Source: VXPQ01 sp965117025
GTDB lineage: Bacteria; Bacteroidota; Rhodothermia; Rhodothermales; VXPQ01
Reading direction: 5' to 3'
Assembly (NCBI GenBank): GCA_965117025.1
Contig: OZ220746.1
Location: 1,798,001-1,862,000 of the forward strand
Length of the DNA: 64,000 nt
In this document: piece after piece, positions 1-8,780 of the stretch
Layout of the letters: every line of letters begins with the position of its first letter
Numbering within the stretch: position 1 is the stretch's first letter
Notes under the pieces: generated by a model
Told to the model about the DNA's origin: nothing
The model's database searches: none
Seen by the model: only the letters and a program-made list of their open reading frames with translations
Program-made: the position numbers and the translations under genes

Positions 1-1560
1 CTGATCGCTGATGAAATACAGGTCGTTGCCATCCGGCGAGAACTGGGGATTGTGGTGCAGCACGTCGCCGAAGGGCCTCAGGGGCTGTATTTCGTTGCGC
101 TCCAGATCAAACAGCGCAAGGCCTTTTTTCTGATACTCCAGTTGATCGAAGTCGGTGTTGTCTCCACCGCGATCGGTCGTAAAAGCAATGTACCTTCCAT
201 CCGGCGACCAGTCCGGTTGCAGGTCCGCAAACCGGTCGTTGGTCAACTGGCGCACGGCGTCCGTTTCCAGATTCAGGACATACAGGTCGCTGATGCCGCC
301 TTCAAGGCCGGTAAACGCAATGGATGATCCGTCCGGCGACCAGGAGAGATTCGTCAGCGCAGTGACTCCCTCCACGGCGATGTTTTGCCGTACCCTGCGC
401 CGCCTGACGTCGAAAATGGATATCCGGTTGTCCCCGCCCGCAAACGAAACGAAGGCTAACCGCCTTCCATCCGGCGACCAGGATCCGGCCGACTGGATGA
501 ACCGCAGCGCATCCATGTGGGGATTCGCCGCCGGGTTTTTCAGGCTCGAGATGACCTCGCCCGTCTTTGCATTGGCCACAAACAGGTTGATCGAAAACAG
601 ATCTCTTTCCGAAAGGAACGCAATGTATTCTCCGTCGGGGCTGAGCGAAGGAGAAAGATTGACTTCGCCTCCGTCAAGTTCAGGGGCCAGAATGCGTTGT
701 CCCGATTCCTCGGGGGGCGTTTTGTCCTCCATGAACGGTTCGTAGGTTTTGCGGACCACCTGTTTCCATTCCGTGGACAGCGAGTCGGTCGTAATGCCGA
801 GCGTATACACGAACGCAGAGTCCACGCCGGCCCGCCCGGCGAGTTTGAACAGATTCGCTACGGCGGCGTCGCCGTATTTTCCGCCGATGTAGGCCATGTA
901 TGCCTGCCCGAACCGGTACGGGAAGTAGCGCTGGTCGCGCGTCAATTGCTCGATCGTAGGCAGATCGTCACGGAGCAACGCATCCCGCAGCCACATGGTT
1001 GTATGGGGATCGGATCGTCCTACGGAGAGGTACTCCGCCGTACCTTCGATCATCCACAACGGCAAGAGCGCCAGATTGAACCGGATCGGGTCCCGATCGC
1101 TGAGACCTATGTCGTACTGGAAGGAGTGGACGAGTTCATGCCCCAGGACATGGTCTGTTTCGGCGTAGCTGCCGGTAAGCGGCATGATGACCCGCTGCTT
1201 GATCGATTCGGTGACGCCCCCCGTGCCTTCCCCGATGAGTCCTCCGATGACGTTCGTCTGGTGAAAATCGGCGTCGTTCGCATAGAAGATGAGCGGCTTT
1301 TTTTCCTTGAATTCCCGGAGATACGTGCGGGAATGCCGGCTGTACCAGCGCTCGGCCATACGTCCGGCATCGCGAACCGCTTGTTCCTCTTCGGGGTAAT
1401 AGTAAATAATGAAATGTTCGGTCTCGAAGTGCTTGAAGTCGAAATGATCGTACTGGACCTTGTTTCGACCGAAATACTGTGCGCTGGCTGGTGTGGGCGA
1501 CAAAACTGCGCACGCGAGAAAAAATGAGATATATGCAAGCAGGGAAGCGGTTCGAAACAT
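1..1560 (-). CDS. Secreted zinc metalloprotease with PD40/TolB-like beta-propeller (partial)
   Basis: Reading leftward from ATG at 1558-1560, the frame stays open to the window edge, so the C-terminus is missing (520 residues visible). The start is followed by a hydrophobic signal peptide ending near Ala-Gln at residue 28. A peptidase-MA-like region contains HELVH at residues 141-145, the HEXXH zinc-binding and catalytic motif, followed by a helical segment with EGTAEY that could supply the third ligand. The second half has at least five repeats of the (W/F)SPDG type (for example FSPDG, WSPDG), as in TolB/DPP-IV-like propellers. It is probably an exported or surface protease whose propeller gates or binds substrate. 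The gene diverges from mrdA. Family assignment is good; the substrate is unknown. Confidence 0.85.
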   Translation of the reverse strand, partial: MFRTASLLAYISFFLACAVLSPTPASAQYFGRNKVQYDHFDFKHFETEHFIIYYYPEEEQAVRDAGRMAERWYSRHSRTYLREFKEKKPLIFYANDADFHQTNVIGGLIGEGTGGVTESIKQRVIMPLTGSYAETDHVLGHELVHSFQYDIGLSDRDPIRFNLALLPLWMIEGTAEYLSVGRSDPHTTMWLRDALLRDDLPTIEQLTRDQRYFPYRFGQAYMAYIGGKYGDAAVANLFKLAGRAGVDSAFVYTLGITTDSLSTEWKQVVRKTYEPFMEDKTPPEESGQRILAPELDGGEVNLSPSLSPDGEYIAFLSERDLFSINLFVANAKTGEVISSLKNPAANPHMDALRFIQSAGSWSPDGRRLAFVSFAGGDNRISIFDVRRRRVRQNIAVEGVTALTNLSWSPDGSSIAFTGLEGGISDLYVLNLETDAVRQLTNDRFADLQPDWSPDGRYIAFTTDRGGDNTDFDQLEYQKKGLALFDLERNEIQPLRPFGDVLHHNPQFSPDGNDLYFISDQ

Positions 1561-1841
1561 CGGCGGTCCCGATAGGGTCGGAGGATGGAGGTTTCGGTAA
1601 GGGTGCGCTTTGGAAAAGGTATTTACGCGATATTCATCGAGGGTCCGTTGCAGCCTGTGTCGTAAAGTTGTTTACGAGCATAAACGTTTACGGTTCACAC
1701 ATTCGTATAAGAATCCGTCATGGCGGGATATTTCAGCCGTTTATCGGGTTGAGTATTCTATTCCGGAGTGCGTTAGACCTTCCGGGATATTCGCATATTC
1801 CATGTATGTCGTTGCGTGGCGCATAAGCGGGGTGCAAGGCC

Positions 1842-3722
1842 ATGTATGATTACAAAATACGCGGGCGCGTTTTTATCGGCGTGATCGTCGTTGCAATGGG
1901 TCTCCTGAGTTTGCGGCTTGCACAACTCCAGTTGATCCAGACCGACAATTATATCAGCGAATCCGAATCCAATGCGCTCCGGGAGCGCAGGGTGTTGCCG
2001 GCGCGTGGCGCGATCTATGATCGGGCGGGCAGGACACTGGTGAACAACGAGCCCAGCTATACGATTACCATTACCCCGCGCAGTTTCGACCGCGACCAGA
2101 TTCCTCTTCTCGCCGATCTGCTGGAGGTCCCCGACAGCGTTGTTTCCGCCAGATTCACGGAACTTCGCCGCTACAGCGCCTTCCAGCCCGGCAAGGCGTT
2201 CCGGGATGTACCGGAAGATGTTTTCAGCCGTGTGGCGGAAAATTTTTATCGGTTGCCGGGCGTGGGATATGACCAGGATTTCCGCCGCCGGTACCATACG
2301 GACGCCACCGCCGCACACATACTTGGATACGTGCGGGAGATTACGGACAGCGAGCTGGTTCGTTTGGGTGAAAGAGGATACCGGCAGGGAGACCTGATCG
2401 GCAAGTCAGGCCTCGAAAGCAGATACGAGTCCAGTCTGCGGGGTCGCCTGGGCTCCGAAATCAAAGTCGTCAACGTACACGGTCTGGAGGTCAAGTCCTG
2501 GCAGGACGGTACATTCGACAATGCTCCGAAAAGCGGGTATGACATTCACCTGGGCCTTGATACGGATCTGCAGACGCTGGCGGAGTCTCTCTTTGTCGGC
2601 AAACGGGGCGGGGCCGTTGCGCTCGACGTGAACAGCGGGGAGATTCTGGCGCTTGTAAGCAAGCCGGACTACGACCCGGACGTTTTTACCGAGGCCATGG
2701 ATCCCGAGACCTGGAATCATCTCATAACGAGCCCGGAGAAGCCGCTGTACAACCGGGCAACCATGAACCGGCTGCCTCCCGGCTCGACATGGAAGCCGTT
2801 CATGGCGCTGATGGCGCTTCAGGAAGGGACAATCACCCCGGGGGAGCACATATATTGCCGCGGCTATCATCCCCTTGGCGGTCCGAGTGTCTTCCGCGAC
2901 ATGCACGTACACGGGAGCATCGCCGTGGAAGAGGCGCTCGAACAGTCGTGCAATACGTTTTTCTTTGAGTTGATGATGCGCACGGACGTGGAAGTTTTCA
3001 GCAGGTATGCACGTATGTTCGGGTTCGGCCAGCGGGTGTCCACGGACATCGGCGAGCAAGGGGCGGGATTGATTCCTGATTCCGCCTACTTTAATCAGCG
3101 TTTTCCCGGCTGGGGCCCCGGTTTTACGATCAATCTCGGCGTCGGGCAGGGGGATATGGGCGTGACGCCCTTGCAATTGGCGCGGTACGTGGCTGCGGTG
3201 GCCAACCGGGGCATGTTGTATACGCCCCATCTCGTAACCCGGATGGTGCATCAGGAGACGGGAGAAACGCTCTATCCAAAGATTCCTGCTCCGACAAAAC
3301 TGCCGATAGACGAGGCGCATTTCGATGTGGTGCGCGAAGGTATGAAACGGGTGATGGAGGACGGGACCGGAAAGTGGATTCAGATTCCCGGTATTCCCAG
3401 TGGGGGCAAAACCGGTACGGCCCAGGCTCCCCATGAGCGAGAGGACGATTCCGTATTCATTCTGTTTGCACCCTATGACAATCCGCAGATAGCCGTGGCG
3501 GTTCAGGTGGAGAACGCAGGCTTCGGGGCTGTTGCCGCCGGCCCGATCGGGTCGTTGATGGCGGAACAATACCTGACTGGCTCTATCTCCTCGAGTCCCC
3601 AGAGGCAGTGGGTGCTTCAGAGCGTGCTTGCCGTGCGGAGTCAGCCTCTGGACATGGAAGATAACGCGTCCCCCGCGACCGACGGCGAATCGGCAGAAAG
3701 CGAATCCGGCGACGATGCATAA
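1842..3722 (+). CDS. mrdA: Penicillin-binding protein 2 (peptidoglycan transpeptidase, elongation)
   Basis: This 626-residue class B PBP has an N-terminal membrane anchor at about residues 10-30, a dimerisation domain, and a transpeptidase domain with all three active-site motifs: STWK at 315-318 (nucleophile Ser315), SCN at 369-371 and KTG at 523-525. It cross-links peptidoglycan during rod elongation on the outer face of the inner membrane. rodA begins 67 bases downstream, the classic MrdA-RodA pairing. mreBCD, often directly upstream, is absent here: the upstream neighbour is a divergent protease gene. The C-terminal tail is acidic and low complexity. The length fits the family. Confidence 0.96.
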   Translation: MYDYKIRGRVFIGVIVVAMGLLSLRLAQLQLIQTDNYISESESNALRERRVLPARGAIYDRAGRTLVNNEPSYTITITPRSFDRDQIPLLADLLEVPDSVVSARFTELRRYSAFQPGKAFRDVPEDVFSRVAENFYRLPGVGYDQDFRRRYHTDATAAHILGYVREITDSELVRLGERGYRQGDLIGKSGLESRYESSLRGRLGSEIKVVNVHGLEVKSWQDGTFDNAPKSGYDIHLGLDTDLQTLAESLFVGKRGGAVALDVNSGEILALVSKPDYDPDVFTEAMDPETWNHLITSPEKPLYNRATMNRLPPGSTWKPFMALMALQEGTITPGEHIYCRGYHPLGGPSVFRDMHVHGSIAVEEALEQSCNTFFFELMMRTDVEVFSRYARMFGFGQRVSTDIGEQGAGLIPDSAYFNQRFPGWGPGFTINLGVGQGDMGVTPLQLARYVAAVANRGMLYTPHLVTRMVHQETGETLYPKIPAPTKLPIDEAHFDVVREGMKRVMEDGTGKWIQIPGIPSGGKTGTAQAPHEREDDSVFILFAPYDNPQIAVAVQVENAGFGAVAAGPIGSLMAEQYLTGSISSSPQRQWVLQSVLAVRSQPLDMEDNASPATDGESAESESGDDA

Positions 3723-3789
3723 TAGCTCCGCTCCGATCATATAGGCCATACCTCCCGCTCCTTGTCCGCTGTTCCGTAAGGCTTGTCCT

Positions 3790-5049
3790 ATGCGCATCTG
3801 GTATCGGAATCTGGATTATTTCACGATCTTTGCCTGGGTGGCCCTGGTGATGATCGGTCTGGTGGCCATCTACAGCACCACGAATGGTCCTTCCGCGGAG
3901 TATCTTCTCGAATCCGTCCGGCAGAATTTCTGGCGCCAGTTGGCATGGGTCGTCATATCGCTGGGCGCCGGTCTGACATGCCTTTTTCTTCCGGTGCATT
4001 TTTTCCAGCGGATCGCCTGGGTCGCATACCTCGGCACGTTGCTATTGCTTGCCCTGGCTCTTTTGTTCGGACGAGAAGTCAATGGAGCGAGGAGTTGGCT
4101 GCAAATAGGGGGGCTGAGCCTGCAGGTATCCGAAGTGGCCAAGGTAGGCGCCGTGCTGGCGGGGGCGCAGTTGATTTCCACCATGCGGCCCAACTCGAGC
4201 AGGATGAAATATGCGATTTTTCTGCTTGGTGTTTTTCTGACGCCCATGGCGTTGATTCTTCTTCAGAACGATGCCGGAACCGCGCTTGTGTTCTTCGCCA
4301 TCGCCCCCATTGCGTTGTTCTGGTCGATCTGGCCGACCGGCATGTTCATCGTTATGGTCGCTACAGGCATCGCGGGCTATTTTTCGGTCGTGCATCTTCC
4401 GACGGCGATCGCTTTCTCGGTGCTGTTCACGCTCTTTGTGTTATGGCAAACGCGGGAGCGCTCGTACGGCATCATGGCTGCGGTATTTTCCTTTGGTGCG
4501 ATTGCTGCCGTGCTGTTTGCGCTGAACAGGGTGTTCCGTCCTCATCAGGTGGCTCGCATCCTTTCGTTTACCAATCCCGGTGCGGAGGAATTCCGGTCGG
4601 GCGTCGGTTTTCAGCTTGTGCAGTCAAAGGCGGCCATCGGTTCAGGGGGGTTGGCCGGTAAGGGCTTCATGGAGGGGACGCAGACGCAGGGGGCCTACGT
4701 GCCCGAGCAATCGACGGATTTTGTCTTCAGTATCATTGGAGAAGAATGGGGCTTTATCGGCTCGATGGTCGTGATCGCCATGTTTGCGCTCCTGCTCGTT
4801 CGAGTGATCCAGATGGGCATCCAGATCAAGCATCCCTTCGGGAGCATGGCTGCCGTAGGGATAGCGGGGATTTATCTTGTGCATGTTTTTGTCAATATAG
4901 GGACGGTGGTGGGCCTGCTGCCGGTCATCGGTATTCCGTTGCCTTTCGTTTCATACGGAGGATCGGCTATGCTCGCCAACACGGTGCTGCTGGCGATCCT
5001 GTTGAATCTGCATATGCGGCGCGACGATTTTCCCATCTACGTATATTAG
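3790..5049 (+). CDS. rodA: RodA, SEDS-family peptidoglycan glycosyltransferase
   Basis: This 419-residue polytopic membrane protein of the SEDS (RodA/FtsW) family polymerises lipid II into glycan strands together with PBP2. The Glu-Val-Asn-Gly-Ala-Arg-Ser-Trp segment (near residue 95), the AYVPEQSTDF segment with FSIIGEEWGF after it, and the PLPFVSYGGS segment near the C-terminus are all characteristic of the family. About ten hydrophobic segments can be read. It lies downstream of mrdA and is followed, two bases after its stop, by a perfect 15-bp inverted repeat and then argS. Confidence 0.95.
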   Translation: MRIWYRNLDYFTIFAWVALVMIGLVAIYSTTNGPSAEYLLESVRQNFWRQLAWVVISLGAGLTCLFLPVHFFQRIAWVAYLGTLLLLALALLFGREVNGARSWLQIGGLSLQVSEVAKVGAVLAGAQLISTMRPNSSRMKYAIFLLGVFLTPMALILLQNDAGTALVFFAIAPIALFWSIWPTGMFIVMVATGIAGYFSVVHLPTAIAFSVLFTLFVLWQTRERSYGIMAAVFSFGAIAAVLFALNRVFRPHQVARILSFTNPGAEEFRSGVGFQLVQSKAAIGSGGLAGKGFMEGTQTQGAYVPEQSTDFVFSIIGEEWGFIGSMVVIAMFALLLVRVIQMGIQIKHPFGSMAAVGIAGIYLVHVFVNIGTVVGLLPVIGIPLPFVSYGGSAMLANTVLLAILLNLHMRRDDFPIYVY

Positions 5050-5050
5050 C

Positions 5051-5087
5051 GGATGCTCTGATCAAAGTGGAATTGATCAGAGCATCC
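5051..5087 (+). repeat. Perfect 15-bp inverted repeat, short member of a dispersed element family
   Basis: The arms GGATGCTCTGATCAA (5051-5065) and its exact complement (5073-5087) enclose a 7-base loop. The hairpin starts one base after the rodA stop codon and ends 36 bases before argS. It lacks a T-run, so it is not a classical intrinsic terminator. The same sequence, with one imperfect arm, lies at 59204-59240, and related left ends are at 48029 and 59102. It therefore looks like a mobile or amplified palindromic unit that may also act on the mRNA between rodA and argS. Confidence 0.85.
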
Positions 5088-5123
5088 TGACGTTCGCAAA
5101 TCATTTGGTACGGATCGGGGACA

Positions 5124-6815
5124 GTGAAAGAGTATCTTGCGAGAGAACTGGTTGCGGCGCTGGCGAATTTCGAAGGGGTGCCGCAGGATTTCGTGCCGGA
5201 GTTCGAAAAACCCAAGAATCCCGAGCACGGCGATCTGGCCACGAATGCAGCTATGCAACTGGCGCGGTATCTGCGTCGCGCTCCTCGCAGTATCGCCGGA
5301 GAACTGGCGGACCATCTGCTTGCCCGTCCGCTTGACGCTACGCGGATTGCCTCTGTGGAAGTGGCGGGTTCCGGATTTATCAATTTTCGTTTTTCGACCG
5401 AATATCTGATCGGGGAGTTGCGGAAATTGCTCGAAGCCGGGGAGGCGTTCGGCCGTTCGACAACAGGTCAGGGCAAACGGGCCCTCGTTGAGTATGTGAG
5501 CGCGAACCCCACGGGACCACTGACAGTCGGCCATGGACGAAATGCGGTGCTCGGCGATACGGTAGCCAACCTGCTGGCCTGGAATGGCTACGACGTTACG
5601 CGCGAGTATTATTTTAACGATGCCGGGCGCCAGATGCGGGTGCTGGGCGAGTCGGTGCGGGCGCGGTACCAGGCGATCGTGGATCCGGAAACGCCGCGCA
5701 AGCGGATAGATGCCGGTGGAGTTTCCATGGAGGTGCCTCTATCGTTCCCGGAGGACGGCTACCTTGGCGCCTACATTGCCGATATTGCAGAGCGTTTTCA
5801 TGCCCGGGCAGAGGACGCCCCCGATATGGCCGGCGACGTTGCTCCCTTCAAAGAAGCGGCCGAAGAGGCGATCTTCGCCGACATCGAGCGTACGCTGACC
5901 CGTCTCGGTATCCGCATGGATACGTATTTCAACGAGCGGAGTCTATACGAGAACGATGCCGTATGGCGCACGCTCGAACGGTTGCGGGAGCAGGGTCATT
6001 GCTATGATCGGGACGGAGCCGTGTGGTTCAGAACCACGGCATTCGGCAAAGAACAGGATACGGTGCTGGTCAAGAGCAGCGGCGAACCGACCTATCGCCT
6101 TCCCGATATCGCCTACCATGCCGATAAGTGCGATCGGGGCTTCGAACGGATCGTGGACATTCTCGGCGCTGATCACATTGCCACGTATCCTGATGTGTTG
6201 CATGGTCTGCGGGCGTTGGGGTACGACGCCGACCGTGTGGAGGTCATTGTTCACCAGTTTGTTACCCTTGTGCGAGGCGGAGCGCCCGTAAAGATGAGCA
6301 CCCGCAGGGCGACCTATGTGACGCTGGACGATCTGATGGATGAAGTAGGCGAGGATGTAACGCGGTTTTTCTTTTTGATGCGATCGCCGAATGCCCATCT
6401 CGAATTCGATCTGGATCTGGCGAAGGAAGCCAGCGAAAAAAACCCGGTGTTTTACTTGCAATATGCGCATGCGCGCATTTGCTCCATTCTTCGCAAAGCG
6501 GAAGAAGTGGGTTTTCACGGTGAGGCCGACGCCGACTTGTCGTTGCTTGGGCATCCCGCCGAGATTGCGCTGATGAAGGCGCTGTTGCGACTGCCGGAGG
6601 TCCTTGAGTATGCCGCTGCATTGCGCGAGCCGCACCAGGTGGCTAATTTTTTACGCGAGGTGGCCGTTGCTTTTACGCAGTTCTATGGACACTGCCGTAT
6701 TATCGGGGAGGAAAATGATCTGGCGGCTGCCCGAATGCAGTTGGCGCACGCTGCGCGGATCGTACTCGCGAACGGCTTGCACGTACTCGGTATCTCCAGA
6801 CCGGAACGCATGTGA
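5124..6815 (+). CDS. argS: Arginyl-tRNA synthetase
   Basis: This 563-residue class I aminoacyl-tRNA synthetase charges tRNA-Arg with arginine. It starts at GTG 5124. An N-terminal Add-1-type domain (about 1-110) precedes the catalytic core. The HIGH-equivalent reads TVGH at 134-137 within SANPTGPLTVGHGRN, so the first histidine of the usual motif is threonine. The KMSK-equivalent is KMST in the segment VKMSTRRATYV, and an anticodon-binding DALR domain ends the protein. The stop codon overlaps the pheA ATG by one base (TGATG), indicating translational coupling. Confidence 0.96.
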   Translation: MKEYLARELVAALANFEGVPQDFVPEFEKPKNPEHGDLATNAAMQLARYLRRAPRSIAGELADHLLARPLDATRIASVEVAGSGFINFRFSTEYLIGELRKLLEAGEAFGRSTTGQGKRALVEYVSANPTGPLTVGHGRNAVLGDTVANLLAWNGYDVTREYYFNDAGRQMRVLGESVRARYQAIVDPETPRKRIDAGGVSMEVPLSFPEDGYLGAYIADIAERFHARAEDAPDMAGDVAPFKEAAEEAIFADIERTLTRLGIRMDTYFNERSLYENDAVWRTLERLREQGHCYDRDGAVWFRTTAFGKEQDTVLVKSSGEPTYRLPDIAYHADKCDRGFERIVDILGADHIATYPDVLHGLRALGYDADRVEVIVHQFVTLVRGGAPVKMSTRRATYVTLDDLMDEVGEDVTRFFFLMRSPNAHLEFDLDLAKEASEKNPVFYLQYAHARICSILRKAEEVGFHGEADADLSLLGHPAEIALMKALLRLPEVLEYAAALREPHQVANFLREVAVAFTQFYGHCRIIGEENDLAAARMQLAHAARIVLANGLHVLGISRPERM

Positions 6816-7678
6816 TGAAGTCCTCCCCCGCCATACGGATTGCTTTTCAGGGAGAAACGGGCGCTTTCAGTGAGGAAGCGTTGCAGTTCTTCCTTCCGGA
6901 TGCCGAAGGGGTTCCCCTGCCGTCCTTCGAAAAGGTGTTCGAGGCGCTCGGGAGCGGAGCGGCCGATCAGGCGGTCATTCCTATCGAAAACTCGCTGTTC
7001 GGTAGCGTACATGAATGCTACGACCTGCTGCGCACACACGATATATCGATTATCGGTGAGATGCAGTTGCGGATCAGGCACAATCTGATCGGTCTTCCGG
7101 GTGCTTCCCTTGAGGATATTCGTGTGGTGCGTTCCCACCCGCAAGCGCTTGGTCAGTGCCAGCGTTTTCTCCGGATGCATCTGTCATCCGCTGACGTGGT
7201 GGCCGCATACGACACAGCGGGCGCCGTACGGGAACTTGCCCGGGACGGCGGTCCGAACGAAGCCGCTATCGGGAGTGCGCGCGCAGCAGCGGTGTATGGG
7301 CTCGAGATTCTCGAATCCGGTATCGAAAGCAATCATCAGAATTATACGAGGTTCCTGCTGCTTTCGCGTACACGGGAATTGCCGCCGCCGGCTCCTGACA
7401 TCCGGAAGGACTGGAAAACATCCATCGTGTTTTCGATGCGGACCAATGTCCCCGGGGCGCTTTTCAAGAGCCTTGCCGTGTTTGCACTCCGGGAACTTGA
7501 CCTGTTCAAGATAGAAAGCCGCCCTCTCATAGGGAGTCCGGGGAATTATCGTTTCTATCTGGATGTGCTCGGTGCTGCATCGGACAAACCCGTGGAGCTG
7601 GCGCTGGATCATCTCCGGGAAATTGCATCGTACCTCAGGATATTGGGGTCGTACAGGAGCGGAAAAACGCAAGAGTAA
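6815..7678 (+). CDS. pheA: Prephenate dehydratase with ACT regulatory domain
   Basis: It converts prephenate to phenylpyruvate in phenylalanine synthesis. The N-terminal PDT domain (about 1-185) has the conserved IPIENS and the TRF motif (178-180) linked to catalysis. A C-terminal ACT domain carries the KIESRP signature for phenylalanine feedback binding. No chorismate mutase domain is fused. A GTG at 6812 is a possible alternative start, but the ATG at 6815, overlapping the argS stop, is preferred. The stop overlaps the ftsX start (TAATG), so argS-pheA-ftsX are probably co-translated. Confidence 0.94.
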   Translation: MKSSPAIRIAFQGETGAFSEEALQFFLPDAEGVPLPSFEKVFEALGSGAADQAVIPIENSLFGSVHECYDLLRTHDISIIGEMQLRIRHNLIGLPGASLEDIRVVRSHPQALGQCQRFLRMHLSSADVVAAYDTAGAVRELARDGGPNEAAIGSARAAAVYGLEILESGIESNHQNYTRFLLLSRTRELPPPAPDIRKDWKTSIVFSMRTNVPGALFKSLAVFALRELDLFKIESRPLIGSPGNYRFYLDVLGAASDKPVELALDHLREIASYLRILGSYRSGKTQE

Positions 7679-8559
7679 TGCGGATACCGTACAGCATTCG
7701 AGAGGGACTGGCCGGGTTCCGCCGGGCCAGGATATCGGCGTTTACCTCAATCAGCGCAATGACGGTAGCGCTGACGATGATCGGGTTGTTCGGGCTGCTC
7801 GCCTACGAGGCGCAGCAAGTATCGACATGGTTGCGTCAACGCGTCGGTGAGTTGGAGATTTTTCTGGAAGAAACTGCGGAGGACGCTGTAGTTGCCGCCA
7901 TACACCTGCAGGTCGACGGCATGCGGGGCGTTGCCGAGACAGAATTTGTGTCCCAAAGCGATGCCCGGATTGTTTTCCAGGAAGAATTTGGAGAAGGGGC
8001 CGATGTATTTCTGGATACGCCTTTTCTTCCGGCCTCCATCAAGGTTCGCGTGTTGCCCGCCTATGTGCATCCGGATAGTCTTGCAGCGCTCACTGAAGAG
8101 TTCAGTTCGTGGGACCATGTGGACGAAGTGATTTTTAATCGCGTTCTGCTCGCTAAAGTGCAGGAAAATCTACGCCTGCTGGCCATGATCGGTATGGTGA
8201 TCGGGGCTATTGTCATATTGACTTCCATATTTCTGGTCGCCAACACGATCCGCCTCACCATGTATGCGCGCCGTCTGCTTATTCGCACCATGAAACTCGT
8301 CGGCGCCACGGAGCGCTTTATTCGCCGGCCGTTTGTGGTGGAAGGTGTCGTGCAGGGTATTGTGTCCGGACTTCTTGCCACGCTCTTGCTCTGGGGGTTG
8401 TATGTGCTGGCTCAGAATTATCTCCCGCAAACGAGCACGTTTTCGAATGCCTTTCTCCTTTTCGCGTTCGGTGGACTGATGGTATGCGGCATGGTGCTTG
8501 GATGGATTGGTTCTCGCTTTGCATTTCGCAAGGTGATAGGAAACATAGCATTGCATTAG
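7678..8559 (+). CDS. ftsX: Cell division permease-like protein FtsX
   Basis: This 293-residue membrane protein has the FtsX layout: a cytoplasmic start with YSIREGLAGFRRAR, a first transmembrane helix (about 20-45), a roughly 130-residue extracytoplasmic domain, then three more transmembrane helices. With FtsE it forms an ABC-like complex that activates peptidoglycan hydrolases at the septum. ftsE is not in the window, so the pair is split here. The start codon overlaps the pheA stop codon. Confidence 0.92.
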   Translation: MRIPYSIREGLAGFRRARISAFTSISAMTVALTMIGLFGLLAYEAQQVSTWLRQRVGELEIFLEETAEDAVVAAIHLQVDGMRGVAETEFVSQSDARIVFQEEFGEGADVFLDTPFLPASIKVRVLPAYVHPDSLAALTEEFSSWDHVDEVIFNRVLLAKVQENLRLLAMIGMVIGAIVILTSIFLVANTIRLTMYARRLLIRTMKLVGATERFIRRPFVVEGVVQGIVSGLLATLLLWGLYVLAQNYLPQTSTFSNAFLLFAFGGLMVCGMVLGWIGSRFAFRKVIGNIALH

Positions 8560-8644
8560 CAATGAAGCGGTTCATGCTTTTCTCTGGCATCGATGACGCG
8601 GTGAAGCCGATTTGTGCAGCATTTTCAGGGCGCCCCGTAAACAA

Positions 8645-8674
8645 TTGAACGATTTTAAGATTTGTTGATATTAT
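8645..8674 (+). promoter_or_regulatory. Possible sigma-70-type promoter
   Basis: TTGAAC (8645-8650), an 18-base spacer and TATTAT (8669-8674) lie in an AT-rich stretch between ftsX and the next rightward gene, about 100 bases before that gene's ATG. This is a sequence-only suggestion. Promoters in this lineage can differ from the Escherichia consensus. Confidence 0.35.
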
Positions 8675-8780
8675 CTATACCGTTGCGTAGATTTTACTGA
8701 TGGCATTTTGTATCCACCCAATACGGTGCCGTATCTGCCTCGTTTTCATTCCCCTGTTCACTGGCAGTATATGACAGGAT

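Noticed and set aside
2406..3797. 463-codon open frame antisense to mrdA
   Set aside because: mrdA has all three transpeptidase motifs on the plus strand; the antisense frame lacks any family signal.
5051..5087. Hairpin as an intrinsic terminator after rodA
   Set aside because: No T-run follows the stem, and the same sequence recurs elsewhere as part of a repeat family.
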